A stretch of DNA of 64,000 bases. Origin: DAOUJH01 sp965248955 (lineage in GTDB: Bacteria > Chloroflexota > Dehalococcoidia > Lucifugimonadales > QGNO01). Location: NCBI GenBank assembly GCA_965248955.1, contig OZ252212.1:1798001-1862000 (forward strand), given 5' to 3'. The translations under genes were made by a program, and so were the position numbers. Below, piece by piece: positions 26,232 to 34,551 of this stretch. The notes under the pieces are model-generated. The model did no database searches, had not been told where the DNA came from, and was given only the letters and a program-made list of their open reading frames with translations. Within the stretch, counting starts at the first letter, position 1, and each line of letters opens with the position of its first letter.

Positions 26232-26625
26232 CTTTCCTCGCTATGCCAGCCTGTGTGCAACTATCCCCTACAGCGCCGCGGCGTGTCCGTCGCCGCCGGG
26301 GGCTAAGCAGCGGCCATCGCTCCCTGCCATCTCCTCCTTGCTCATGCCAACCCGCTCACGCTATCCTCTGTCCATGCCTACAAACTGTGTTCTAACCTAT
26401 CCGCATTCGTTACGAAAACCTACTACCCTACGACGAAAGTCGGATTTGTTTCCCATATTTCCAAAAAGTTTGGTTCGTTCTAGCTTTGGAGTAGACATAA
26501 CGTCTGAAACAATTCCCCCACTCAAGCAGCAACCCTCAGCCAAAAGCAGATCCATTTCCCCTTGCCCGCCCATCCTGAGCATAATCGAAGGGAATGAGCG
26601 GGGCGAAGACACTTCCTCCACCCCC
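26232..26625. other. Intergenic region with GGT-tail duplicate
   Basis: A 394-base stretch between hpt and the gamma-glutamyltransferase gene. Apart from the 32-bp direct repeat copy at 26265-26296 and a short sequence at 26574-26592 resembling a widespread CCTGAGC...TCGAAGGG intergenic repeat, I see no gene. The composition is lower in GC around 26390-26540. Confidence 0.5.
26265..26296 (-). repeat. 32-bp direct repeat, copy A (relic of a GGT 3' end)
   Basis: Identical over 32 bp to 26623-26654, which is the last codons, stop and first flanking bases of the gamma-glutamyltransferase gene. In the GGT frame copy A would also encode GDGHAAAL and a stop, but nothing upstream of it matches GGT. 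It looks like the leftover tail of a deleted second copy or the product of a local duplication. Confidence 0.75.
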
Positions 26626-26654
26626 CTACAGCGCCGCGGCGTGTCCGTCGCCGC
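26623..26654 (-). repeat. 32-bp direct repeat, copy B (inside GGT gene end)
   Basis: The partner of 26265-26296, covering the terminal codons GDGHAAAL, the TAG stop and three bases downstream of the gamma-glutamyltransferase gene. Confidence 0.75.
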
Positions 26655-28251
26655 GCGGGTCAGACCCCGCCTTGAGCACACCCGTCTCCCCGTCCACCTG
26701 TATGATTTGCACAATCCCGTGGCTTATCCCTTCCTGCCCCCACGTTACGCTGTGTCCCTTGGCTTCCAGCCCCTCCGCTATCTCACGCGGCATCATTGGC
26801 TCCAGCTGCACCAGCTCGGGGTCGTCTATGGTTGAGGGGTCGGTGCCGGGTATGCTCGACCACCTTGGAGCGTCAACTGCTTCCTGCGGCGACAGCCCGT
26901 AGTCGACGATGCCGGTGATCATCTGTACGTTGCCTTGCGGCTGGTAGTCGGCTCCCGGCGTGCCTCCCACAATGAACGGCGCGCCGTCCTTCAGCACCAT
27001 GTATGCGTTCAGCGTGTGCATGGGGCGCTTCCCCGGCGCCACCGTGTTGGGGTGACCCTCCTCTAGCCTGAACCCGCGCTGCCTGCCATTGAATACCACT
27101 CCCGTGCCTTCAGCAACAAACCCAGACCCGAATCCTTGGTACAGGCTGTGTATTAACGACACCGCGTTCCCTTCGCCGTCCACCACGCAGAAGTAGCTGG
27201 TGTCGGTGCCCGCCGGCACCAGCGACGCCGCCTTCACGTCGAACGATGCCCTGTCCGGGTCGATCAGCTTGCCGCGCATTGCCGCATGCTCCTTCGACAG
27301 CAACACGTCCAGCGGCGCCTGCTCGATCCGTGGGTCGGCTAGGTAGGCGTTTCTATCGGCAAAAGCCAGCTTCTTCGCTTCGATCATAGTGTGAATGCTC
27401 TGCGGGCTGAGATACGCCATGCCCGCCAGGTCGAACCCCTCGATGATGTTCAGCATCTCCAGTATAAGCATCCCCTGCGATGGGGGACGGTTCTCTACCA
27501 CCGTGTAGCCGTGGTACTGCGTGGCCAGAGGCTCGTAAACCTCGATTTCATGGTCTGCCAGCGTCTCCTCCGTGATCAGCCCGCCCGCTTCCTGGAATCG
27601 CTTTGCCATGTCCCGCGCCAGTCCTCCACGGTAGAATTCTCCGGCGCCGCCCTCCGCCACTCGCCGCAGCGTGCCCGCCAGGTCCCTCTGCACCAGCATT
27701 TCGCCCGCTTGGTATGGACGGTCGCCCTTCATGAAAATCTTGCCCAGCGCCGGTATCTTGGACATGCGCTCGGCGTTTGTTGCTATGAGACGCCCAATCC
27801 TGGGTGAGATGGGGTGCCCCTCCTCCGCGTACCCTATGGCCGATTCCAGCAACGCCGCCAGCGGCAGGGTGCATAGGTTGTCGGCAAAGAACTGGTACGC
27901 CGCGACCTCCCCGGGAGGCGAAGCCGCCAGCGGGCCTTCGTAAGGCATGTACCGGTAGCCCTTGGAGCGGTAGAAACCGGGCGTGGCTCCCTTTGGCGCC
28001 GCTCCCGTCGACGTCAGCCCTTGCACCTTGCCCGTCTTCGCTTCGTAGAAAATGGCGAACACTTCCCCCCCGATTCCGCACATGCCGGGCACGGTCACCG
28101 CCTCCACCGCCGCCGTTGCTATCGCCGCATCGAAGGCGTTGCCCCCCTGCGACAATACACGCAGTCCCGCCGAAGCCGCCAGCGGAGACGTGGACGCCAC
28201 AATACCGCGGCTGCTCATTACCGTTGCTCTGGAAACTAGGGGAATAGCCAC
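26626..28251 (-). CDS. Gamma-glutamyltransferase family protein
   Basis: A 541-residue Ntn-hydrolase of the GGT family, made as a proenzyme and self-cleaved before a Thr. The likely nucleophile is Thr341 in GTDTSYFCVVDGEGNAVS, matching the TTHYSVVD cleavage region of typical GGTs with Ser after the Thr. Other family marks are GGNAFDAAIAT, GIGGE, PPSQG and GGTPGADYQPQ near the C-terminus. No clear signal peptide is seen, so it may be cytoplasmic, unlike many GGTs. The GTG start follows GGGAGGTG. Acylase activity rather than glutathione cleavage is possible in this branch. Confidence 0.87.
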   Translation of the reverse strand: MAIPLVSRATVMSSRGIVASTSPLAASAGLRVLSQGGNAFDAAIATAAVEAVTVPGMCGIGGEVFAIFYEAKTGKVQGLTSTGAAPKGATPGFYRSKGYRYMPYEGPLAASPPGEVAAYQFFADNLCTLPLAALLESAIGYAEEGHPISPRIGRLIATNAERMSKIPALGKIFMKGDRPYQAGEMLVQRDLAGTLRRVAEGGAGEFYRGGLARDMAKRFQEAGGLITEETLADHEIEVYEPLATQYHGYTVVENRPPSQGMLILEMLNIIEGFDLAGMAYLSPQSIHTMIEAKKLAFADRNAYLADPRIEQAPLDVLLSKEHAAMRGKLIDPDRASFDVKAASLVPAGTDTSYFCVVDGEGNAVSLIHSLYQGFGSGFVAEGTGVVFNGRQRGFRLEEGHPNTVAPGKRPMHTLNAYMVLKDGAPFIVGGTPGADYQPQGNVQMITGIVDYGLSPQEAVDAPRWSSIPGTDPSTIDDPELVQLEPMMPREIAEGLEAKGHSVTWGQEGISHGIVQIIQVDGETGVLKAGSDPRGDGHAAAL

Positions 28252-28348
28252 TACGCACCTCCCAAGGGTGTATCAAGAGGAAACCGGCGCCATTTTAGGC
28301 GTGGCCTACGCCTCTGTCAACGAACCGCACTTTGAAGATTCATTCTCC

Positions 28349-29626
28349 TCATCCCTCGCCCATTGCCCGCACAAACGCCTCACGCATGCGGGGTCCCACC
28401 TGCTCCAGCTCCTCCACGCTTGCCGTGCTGAACGCCAGCCGTATGTGGGATGTATCGTCGGCATCTCCTTGGAGGAAGAATGTTGCCCCTGCCGGGAAGA
28501 TAAGCCCCAGCTCGGCGGCTTCTCGCATCAAGTCACGAGCTTTGGGCCCTATGCACTCCACCCAGAGGAAGAACCCGCCTTCCGGCTTGGTGAACCGCAC
28601 GTACTGTGAGCAGTGCTCCTCCAGGCTGCGGCACAGCGCCTCGCACTTAGCTTTGTACAGCGGACGCATCTGCTCCAGGTGCTCCTCCATCTTCTTGGAC
28701 CCCACGTATGCGGCCAGTGCCCGCAGCAGCACCGGGCTGTTGCCCATGTCGTACTTCACCCGGCTCAGCGCATCTATGAAGTCCTCGCGTCCCTGCACCC
28801 AGCCTATGCGCAGGCCCGTAGCGATGGGTTTGCTGAAAGTGCCCACCTTCAGCACGCCCTGGCCGCCCGCCAGGCCGTACAGCGATGGCGGACGCGCCGG
28901 GCCGAAGTAGATGTCGGCGTAGGCTGCGTCCTCCAGGATGATCACCTGGTGCTCGGCGCAAAGCTCTATCAGTGCCTCCCGCCTCTCCGCGGACATGGTT
29001 ACACCGGTGGGGTTGTGGAAATCGGCTATCGTATAAAACAGCTTGACCCGCTTGCCGGAGGCCTCCGCCTCCTCTATGGCACGGGCCGCTTCTTCTACCA
29101 GAACGCCTTGATCGTCTATGGGAACCGGCACTATCTCCGCCATGTGCCCGCGTATAGTCCGTATAGACCCCGAGAAAGAAGGCGCCTCCACTATCACCAC
29201 GTCGCCCTGCTCCAGGAAAGCGTCGCACACGTTGTCTATGCCCCCAGCGCTGCCGTTGCTCGTAATGAAATTGTCCAGCGTCAGCGGCAGACCGTCTATC
29301 CGGCTCCAACGCTCTGCCAGCGCCTCGCGCAGCCCTTCGTATCCCAGCACGCCACCGTAGCGCAGCGTCTCCTCCGGCGTCTCCAGGACGGCGTTCGCCA
29401 GCGCTTCTTGCAGAGCCTTGGCTGGCAGCGTGGCAGGGTCGGGGATACCGCCCGCCATCGTTATCGGCGTTTCCACCTCTGTGGTCAGCGTCCACGCCAC
29501 ACCGGCGTCCGTGGGCGACCCTGCTCCAATCGCCATCGCCGACTCTGCCAGCAGGGAGCGTATGTCCACTTCCCTCCAGCGCCCGGCCGCCTGCTCCAGA
29601 CCCTTGCTGCGACGCACATCAACCAT
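28349..29626 (-). CDS. PLP-dependent aminotransferase (class I/II, 2-aminoadipate/MocR-like branch)
   Basis: A 425-residue fold-type I aminotransferase. The motifs SNGSAGGIDNVCDAFLEQGD, FHNPTGVTMS and TFSKPIATGLRIGW are visible; the Lys in TFSK is the PLP Schiff-base residue. The layout resembles the LysN/2-aminoadipate group (N-terminal region, then YGGVLGYEGLREAL). There is no DNA-binding domain at the N-terminus, so it is an enzyme rather than a MocR regulator. AGGAGC lies upstream of the ATG. It is divergent from the CoA synthetase gene and downstream of no other - strand gene. Amino-acid specificity cannot be read. Confidence 0.88.
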   Translation of the reverse strand: MVDVRRSKGLEQAAGRWREVDIRSLLAESAMAIGAGSPTDAGVAWTLTTEVETPITMAGGIPDPATLPAKALQEALANAVLETPEETLRYGGVLGYEGLREALAERWSRIDGLPLTLDNFITSNGSAGGIDNVCDAFLEQGDVVIVEAPSFSGSIRTIRGHMAEIVPVPIDDQGVLVEEAARAIEEAEASGKRVKLFYTIADFHNPTGVTMSAERREALIELCAEHQVIILEDAAYADIYFGPARPPSLYGLAGGQGVLKVGTFSKPIATGLRIGWVQGREDFIDALSRVKYDMGNSPVLLRALAAYVGSKKMEEHLEQMRPLYKAKCEALCRSLEEHCSQYVRFTKPEGGFFLWVECIGPKARDLMREAAELGLIFPAGATFFLQGDADDTSHIRLAFSTASVEELEQVGPRMREAFVRAMGEG

Positions 29627-29856
29627 AGGTTGCTCCTGAATGTCTACTCATTTTCAATACTACCTATATCTTATCCCCTGTGGCCTTCTTCCTCAAACCC
29701 AACCTTTGATTGACGCCCCAATTCCATGTCCACTACACTTGCCCTGTACCGGTTTAACACTGCCCGCAAACCGTCCGTCAGGCTCAATTGGAACGATTTC
29801 GTGGAGGCATACCGGTAACCACCGCTCGACTCTTACCAACGTCAGGGAGGCGCCGC

Positions 29857-31605
29857 ATGGACGCAGAAGTCATCGCCAAGCCGGGAATCGACGACATGAA
29901 GGTCAAGCCCAACCTCTCCCACTATGAGGAGGCGCGCAGTACGTTCACCTGGGAGTCCCTCTTTTCCGACTTGGACTGGCTCCCCGGCGGCGCACTCAAC
30001 AAGACCCACGAATGCATCGACCGCCACGCTGCCGCCAACCCGGACAAACCTGCCATGCTCTGGCTTGGCAAGAACGGTGAGGAAGAGACTTACACCTTCG
30101 CCGATATGAAGCGTCACACCGACAAGTTCGCCAACGCCCTCCGAAACCTTGGCATCCAGAAAGGCGACCGCGTATTTATCTTCATGGACCGCGTCCCAGA
30201 GCTTTACATAGCCTTCTTCGGCATTCTCAAGGCTGGCGCCGTCGTCGGGCCCCTCTTCTCCGCCTTTGGCCCTGACCCGGTGAAGGACCGCCTCCAGGAC
30301 GCGGGCGCTGTGGCCCTGGTCACCTCACCTGATCTGCGCAAGCGCATCTCCGGCATTATTCCGGACCTGCCGGACCTCAAGCACGTCATCATCGTGAACA
30401 AGCTGGGCCGTGAATCCACGCCCATCGAGAATGGAGACCTCCTCTACGACGACCTCATGGAAGCAGCCTCTGCCGAACCGGCCATAGAGCCCACCTCCAT
30501 GTACGACTATTCGGTAATGCACTACACCTCGGGCACCACCGGCAAGCCCAAGGGCGCCGTCCACCGCCACGTTGCCATCCTCCAGCAGTACGCCACCGGC
30601 AAGTGGGCGCTTGACCTTCACCCGGAAGACGTTTACTGGTGTACCGCCGATCCCGGATGGGTCACCGGCACTTCCTACGGTATGTTCGCTCCTTGGAGCA
30701 ACGGAGTCACCCAGATCATCTACGAAGGCGGCTTCCGCGCCTCTACATGGTACGATGTAATCCAGAAGTACGGAGTCACCGTCTGGTACACGGCCCCCAC
30801 CGCCATCCGCATGCTCATGAGGGCAGGCAACGACGTTCCCAAGCGCTACGATACCTCGTCCCTTCGCTTCATCGCCTCCGTCGGTGAGCCGCTCAATCCG
30901 GAGGGCGTCTCCTGGGGCGTTGAGATATTTGGCATGCCGATACACGACAACTGGTGGCAGACCGAGACCGGGGCCATCCTCATCGCCAACTACGCCGTTC
31001 AGGAGGTGCGCCTCGGTTCCATGGGGCGGCCCATTCCCGGCATCAAGGCCGGCATCCTGGACGAGGAGTACAACGAGGTAGCCCCCGGCGAGGAAGGGCA
31101 CTTGGCTATCCGCCCTGGCTGGCCGTCCATGTTCCACGTCTATTGGGGCAACCAGTCCCTCTACAACTCACGCTTCAAGAAGGGCTGGTACATCACCGGC
31201 GACCGCGCACGCATGGACAAGGACGGCTTCTTCTGGTTCGTTGGCCGCGCCGACGACGTAATCAACACTGCGGGACACCTCGTAGGCCCGTTTGAGGTCG
31301 AAAGCGCGCTAATCGAACACCCCGCCGTAGCCGAGGCCGGAGTCATAGGCAAGCCCGACCCCATCGCTATGGAGGTGGTCAAAGCCTTCGTCTCCCTCCA
31401 CCAGGGCTACGAGCCTTCCGACCAGCTGCGGCAGGAGATCACGCGCTTCGTGCGCGGCAAGCTGGCCGCCGCCGTCGCTCCCCGTGAGATAGAGTTCGTC
31501 GACTCCCTGCCCAAGACCCGCAGCGGCAAAATCATGCGACGCCTCCTCAAAGCCCGTGAGCTAGGCCTCCCCGAAGGCGACACCAGCACCCTGGAAGAGG
31601 AGTAG
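29857..31605 (+). CDS. Acetyl/acyl-CoA synthetase (AMP-forming)
   Basis: A 582-residue AMP-forming ligase of the ANL superfamily that activates a short carboxylic acid with ATP to acyl-AMP and then acyl-CoA. The P-loop YTSGTTGKPKG is at 223-233, followed by CTADPGWVTGTSYG, DNWWQTETGA, the hinge YITGDRARMDKDG and the catalytic Lys558 in TRSGKIMRR. The W in WWQTETG favours acetate or another short acid. It is shorter than E. coli Acs (652), resembling the archaeal/Gram-positive AcsA type. I chose ATG 29857, behind GGGAGG, over an in-frame ATG at 29788. Lys558 is the expected acetylation control site. Confidence 0.9.
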   Translation: MDAEVIAKPGIDDMKVKPNLSHYEEARSTFTWESLFSDLDWLPGGALNKTHECIDRHAAANPDKPAMLWLGKNGEEETYTFADMKRHTDKFANALRNLGIQKGDRVFIFMDRVPELYIAFFGILKAGAVVGPLFSAFGPDPVKDRLQDAGAVALVTSPDLRKRISGIIPDLPDLKHVIIVNKLGRESTPIENGDLLYDDLMEAASAEPAIEPTSMYDYSVMHYTSGTTGKPKGAVHRHVAILQQYATGKWALDLHPEDVYWCTADPGWVTGTSYGMFAPWSNGVTQIIYEGGFRASTWYDVIQKYGVTVWYTAPTAIRMLMRAGNDVPKRYDTSSLRFIASVGEPLNPEGVSWGVEIFGMPIHDNWWQTETGAILIANYAVQEVRLGSMGRPIPGIKAGILDEEYNEVAPGEEGHLAIRPGWPSMFHVYWGNQSLYNSRFKKGWYITGDRARMDKDGFFWFVGRADDVINTAGHLVGPFEVESALIEHPAVAEAGVIGKPDPIAMEVVKAFVSLHQGYEPSDQLRQEITRFVRGKLAAAVAPREIEFVDSLPKTRSGKIMRRLLKARELGLPEGDTSTLEEE

Positions 31606-31752
31606 GGCCACCCTCCGTCACTCCCGAGGCGTTGGGAGCGGCCGGCGAACGGGGCGGCTGATCTTGCCTGTGTCGGCGTCCCCAGGCGTTCATCTGACAG
31701 GCCGTTTTGCTCTTGTGCCAGCCAGGCAAACGGATATTGCGCAAGAAGGGTA

Positions 31753-31782
31753 TTGCACACTACAACAGTTTGAGCTTAGAAT
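31753..31782 (+). promoter_or_regulatory. Candidate promoter for TPR gene
   Basis: TTGCAC (31753-31758), an 18-base spacer and TAGAAT (31777-31782), 29 bases before the ATG at 31812. Same -10 and spacer as the candidates before gyrA and rplU. Confidence 0.45.
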
Positions 31783-31811
31783 CCTGTGTCCCCTAGAGGG
31801 AGAAAGGATTT

Positions 31812-32636
31812 ATGACTCTATTCAAGCAGGCCGAGTACAAATCAACTCTAAGGCGAGAAAAGTCCAAGGAAGCAATTGCCCTAGCCATGGAGAACCGCTG
31901 GGAGGAGGCGGTAATCGTCAACCAGGGAATTATTGAAGTGTTTCCCCAGGACATAGAGGCGTACAACCGGCTGGGCAAGGCATACGTAGAGCTGGGCAAG
32001 TACAATGAAGCTAGGATCGCCTTTACCAGGGCGCTCCAGCTTTCACCCAGCAACTCCATTGCCCAGAAGAACCTGGTTCGCCTTGATCATCTCAAGCATG
32101 GGGACAACCAACCCAAGAGAGCCCGCCAGTTTGCCCCGCAATATTTCCTGGAGGAGAGCGGAAAGTCGGGGACTGTGGTCCTGGAGCGGATCGCCGCTCC
32201 CTACGTCTTGGCGCAGCTGGCCGCCGGCGACGCCGTAACGCTGCACATCATGGAGAGAAGGCTTGCCGTGCTGGACAGCAACGGAGATTACCTGGGGCTC
32301 GTACCCCCGCGTCTGGCTAATCGCATAATCCGTCTTATCAACGGAGGCAACCGGTATCAGGCGGCCGTCACCCGTCTCAGTGGAGGCGAAGTGACAGTCA
32401 TGATCCGTGAGGTGTACCAGCATCCCACCCAGATTGGCATTGCCTCCTTCCCCAACCGTAGAGAGCAGGCCCCCAGCGCCGCCGCGATCGACATAGATCT
32501 GCCGGATGAGGATGAATACATCCTGGACCAGAGCAACGCCCATGAATGGGATTATGACGAAGACGACGCTAATCACTATTCCAAGGTTGCCTTCCTGCGC
32601 CAGGCTTACGCCCATGCCGAAGAAGAGGAGGGCTAG
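31812..32636 (+). CDS. TPR protein with uncharacterised C-terminal domain
   Basis: A 274-residue cytoplasmic protein. Residues ~15-85 hold about two tetratricopeptide repeats (RWEEAVIVNQGIIEVFPQDI, then YNRLGKAYVELGKYNEARIA and FTRALQLSPSN). Residues ~115-215 form a beta-rich domain with two related half-motifs around the LAVLDSNGDYLGLVP segment and EVTVMIREVYQHP, followed by a very acidic tail (DLPDEDEYILDQ...). I do not recognise the second domain; it may be an SH3- or HIRAN-like fold, but that is guesswork. GGGAGAAAGG precedes the ATG. The stop codon is inside a strong hairpin. Confidence 0.78.
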   Translation: MTLFKQAEYKSTLRREKSKEAIALAMENRWEEAVIVNQGIIEVFPQDIEAYNRLGKAYVELGKYNEARIAFTRALQLSPSNSIAQKNLVRLDHLKHGDNQPKRARQFAPQYFLEESGKSGTVVLERIAAPYVLAQLAAGDAVTLHIMERRLAVLDSNGDYLGLVPPRLANRIIRLINGGNRYQAAVTRLSGGEVTVMIREVYQHPTQIGIASFPNRREQAPSAAAIDIDLPDEDEYILDQSNAHEWDYDEDDANHYSKVAFLRQAYAHAEEEEG

Positions 32637-32656
32637 CAGCCCTAGCCCTCCTCTTC
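32622..32656 (+). terminator. Strong hairpin spanning the TPR gene stop codon
   Basis: Arms 32622-32636 and 32642-32656 are perfectly complementary over 15 bp with a 5-base loop. The left arm includes the last codons and the TAG stop. No T-run follows (TCAGTTGAAG), so it may end transcription inefficiently or protect the 3' end. The ABC exporter gene starts 48 bases beyond. Confidence 0.6.
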
Positions 32657-32704
32657 TCAGTTGAAGATTGCCCCTAGCGGTTGGCCTTTGCTACCATTCC
32701 GGTT

Positions 32705-33622
32705 ATGAATTCTGTCATCCACGCCAAGGACCTTACTAAGCGATTCGGTGATTTCACCGCCGTGGACCGCGTCTCCTTTTCCGTAAGCCGGCAGGAGTGC
32801 TTCGGCTTTCTTGGACCCAACGGCGCGGGCAAGAGCAGCACAATAGGCATGATTACCGCCGTCTCGCCGGTTACGTCCGGCCTTCTGGAGGTGGGTGGCC
32901 TTGACGTAGTTAGGCACTCCAGAATGGTGAGGCGCATTGTGGGTGTGGTTCCCCAAGAGGACACCCTGGACGGCGACCTGACTGTAATCCAGAACCTCCG
33001 AGTCTACACCCGTTACTACGATATGCCGGCTCCCCTGGCTCAGAGCCGCTCACGGGAGCTCCTTGATCTCTTCCAGATTACCGACAAGGCAAACAGCGAG
33101 GTGGACACCCTGTCCGGCGGTATGCGGCGCAGGCTGCTCATTGCCAGGGCTCTGCTCCATTCACCCGCCATCCTCATTTTGGACGAACCGACTACGGGCC
33201 TCGACCCTCAGGCTAAGCACCTGGTATGGCAAAAGCTGAGGCTGCTCAAAGCGCAGGGAACGACCATGCTGCTCACCACGCACAACATGGAGGAAGCAGC
33301 CACTCTATGCGACCGGCTCGTCATCATGGACTACGGCCGCATTCTCGTCCACGGCATCCCCGCTGAATTGGTCACACAGCACGTAGGCAGTGAGGTGGCC
33401 GAGGTCAGGTCCACCGTCGAAGCCCGCGATGCTGTTACCAAACAGCTCCTTGATATGAACATACCCTTCCAGGACGGCGGCGACCGCTTCTACGTCTACA
33501 GCGTGGACGGACAACTGCTGGAGCGGTTGGCTTCAGCTCACGATGGGCGGCTTGAGCGCCGGCCCGCCAACCTTGAGGACGTCTTCTTCCGCCTCACGGG
33601 AAGGGACATCAGGGACGAATGA
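32705..33622 (+). CDS. ABC exporter ATP-binding protein (NodI/ABC-2 type)
   Basis: A 305-residue ATPase of the ABC-2 (NodI/CcmA-like drug or polysaccharide export) group. Walker A GPNGAGKSS, Q-loop VVPQEDTLD, signature LSGGMRRR, Walker B ILILDEPTTGLDP and H-loop TTHNMEEA are all intact. The C-terminal 80 residues form the extra domain typical of this branch. I use ATG 32705; the open frame extends to a TTG at 32681 with no better ribosome site. It overlaps the permease gene by 4 bases (ATGA), a clear two-gene exporter. Confidence 0.9.
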   Translation: MNSVIHAKDLTKRFGDFTAVDRVSFSVSRQECFGFLGPNGAGKSSTIGMITAVSPVTSGLLEVGGLDVVRHSRMVRRIVGVVPQEDTLDGDLTVIQNLRVYTRYYDMPAPLAQSRSRELLDLFQITDKANSEVDTLSGGMRRRLLIARALLHSPAILILDEPTTGLDPQAKHLVWQKLRLLKAQGTTMLLTTHNMEEAATLCDRLVIMDYGRILVHGIPAELVTQHVGSEVAEVRSTVEARDAVTKQLLDMNIPFQDGGDRFYVYSVDGQLLERLASAHDGRLERRPANLEDVFFRLTGRDIRDE

Positions 33623-34428
33623 ACACCGCAACCGTAGCGCATCAACTTGCGGATAGGGGTGGGGTTCTGGGAAGCCTGGCCCGTTCCTTCAAGGTATGGC
33701 AGCGCAACAGGGACGCCTTTTTCCGTGTTTGGAAAACCGAGCTTGGCGGCGTAGTGGCGGAACCGCTGCTCGTGCTCACAGCAGTTGGCCTGGGGATGGG
33801 CACCTACATCGGCGATATAGGGGGCCGCTCATACACCGAGTTCGTCGCCGCCGGACTGCTTGCCAGCTACGCCATGTTCGGCGCCACCTTCGAATGCACC
33901 TTCGGCACCTACATGCGCATGGAGACCCGGCGCCTGTTCCAGGGCATCCTGGCCACTCCCGTCAGCGTGAACGAGCTGGTTCTCGGAGAGCTCTTCTGGG
34001 CGGCTACCCGTTCCCTGATGCACGCCACCGTGTTGCTCACTGTGTCGTTCGTTTTCGGCCTCACCCAATCGCCGTATGCCCTCTTGGCCCTACCCGTCTC
34101 CATCCTAATCGGCCTCATGTTTGGCGCACAGGCCATGCTCGCTTCCTCTGTGGCGCCCTCAATCAACAGCCTCACCAACTTCTTCACCCTCTATGTTGTG
34201 CCCATGTTCTTCTTCAGCGGCGTTTTCTATCCCTTGGACGGACTCCCCGACGCTATACAGAGGGTGGCCTGGATTCTCCCCTTGACCTCGGCCACGGAGT
34301 TGATGCGCTCCCTTGCATACGGTGAGATAGGGACGCACTCCTTCCTCTCGCTGGCCATCCTCGTCATCTTCACCGTCGTCTTCATCCCCCTCAGCATCCG
34401 CGGCATGCGGAGAAGGCTGGTCAAGTAG
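33619..34428 (+). CDS. ABC-2 type exporter permease (NodJ-like)
   Basis: A 269-residue ABC-2 permease. About six hydrophobic segments are seen, including ALLALPVSILIGLMFGAQAM and NFFTLYVVPMFFFSGVFYP. The FSGVFYPLDGLP segment before the last helices is characteristic of the NodJ/DrrB group. It is translationally coupled to the ATPase by a 4-base overlap. Substrate unknown: lipid-linked glycans and hydrophobic drugs are the usual cargo of the family. Confidence 0.88.
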   Translation: MNTATVAHQLADRGGVLGSLARSFKVWQRNRDAFFRVWKTELGGVVAEPLLVLTAVGLGMGTYIGDIGGRSYTEFVAAGLLASYAMFGATFECTFGTYMRMETRRLFQGILATPVSVNELVLGELFWAATRSLMHATVLLTVSFVFGLTQSPYALLALPVSILIGLMFGAQAMLASSVAPSINSLTNFFTLYVVPMFFFSGVFYPLDGLPDAIQRVAWILPLTSATELMRSLAYGEIGTHSFLSLAILVIFTVVFIPLSIRGMRRRLVK

Positions 34429-34449
34429 CTCCCAAATCCCGTCTCCCTC

Positions 34450-34474
34450 GTCATTGCGAGGAGCCGAAGTAATC
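34450..34474 (+). repeat. Dispersed intergenic repeat, copy 1
   Basis: A 25-base element starting GTCATTGCGAGGAGCCGAAG, matching 23 of 25 positions with the reverse complement of 55730-55754. The core GTCATTGCGAGG is familiar from short interspersed intergenic repeats of many bacteria. It lies just after the exporter operon and before the DUF3800 gene. Confidence 0.65.
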
Positions 34475-34551
34475 CGGCGGGGGAGGGAGGTTTGTTTTCC
34501 TGATTGCCCGTCTTCATCTGTCCTCTCCTTGGCACAACGGAGCTGATTCCT

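Noticed and set aside
26397..26714. 105-codon open frame between hpt and GGT
   Set aside because: Overlaps the GGT 3' end in another frame, is Arg/Ser-rich and has no ribosome site.
28613..29713. 366-codon open frame on the + strand
   Set aside because: Antisense to the aminotransferase, whose catalytic motifs are all intact on the other strand.
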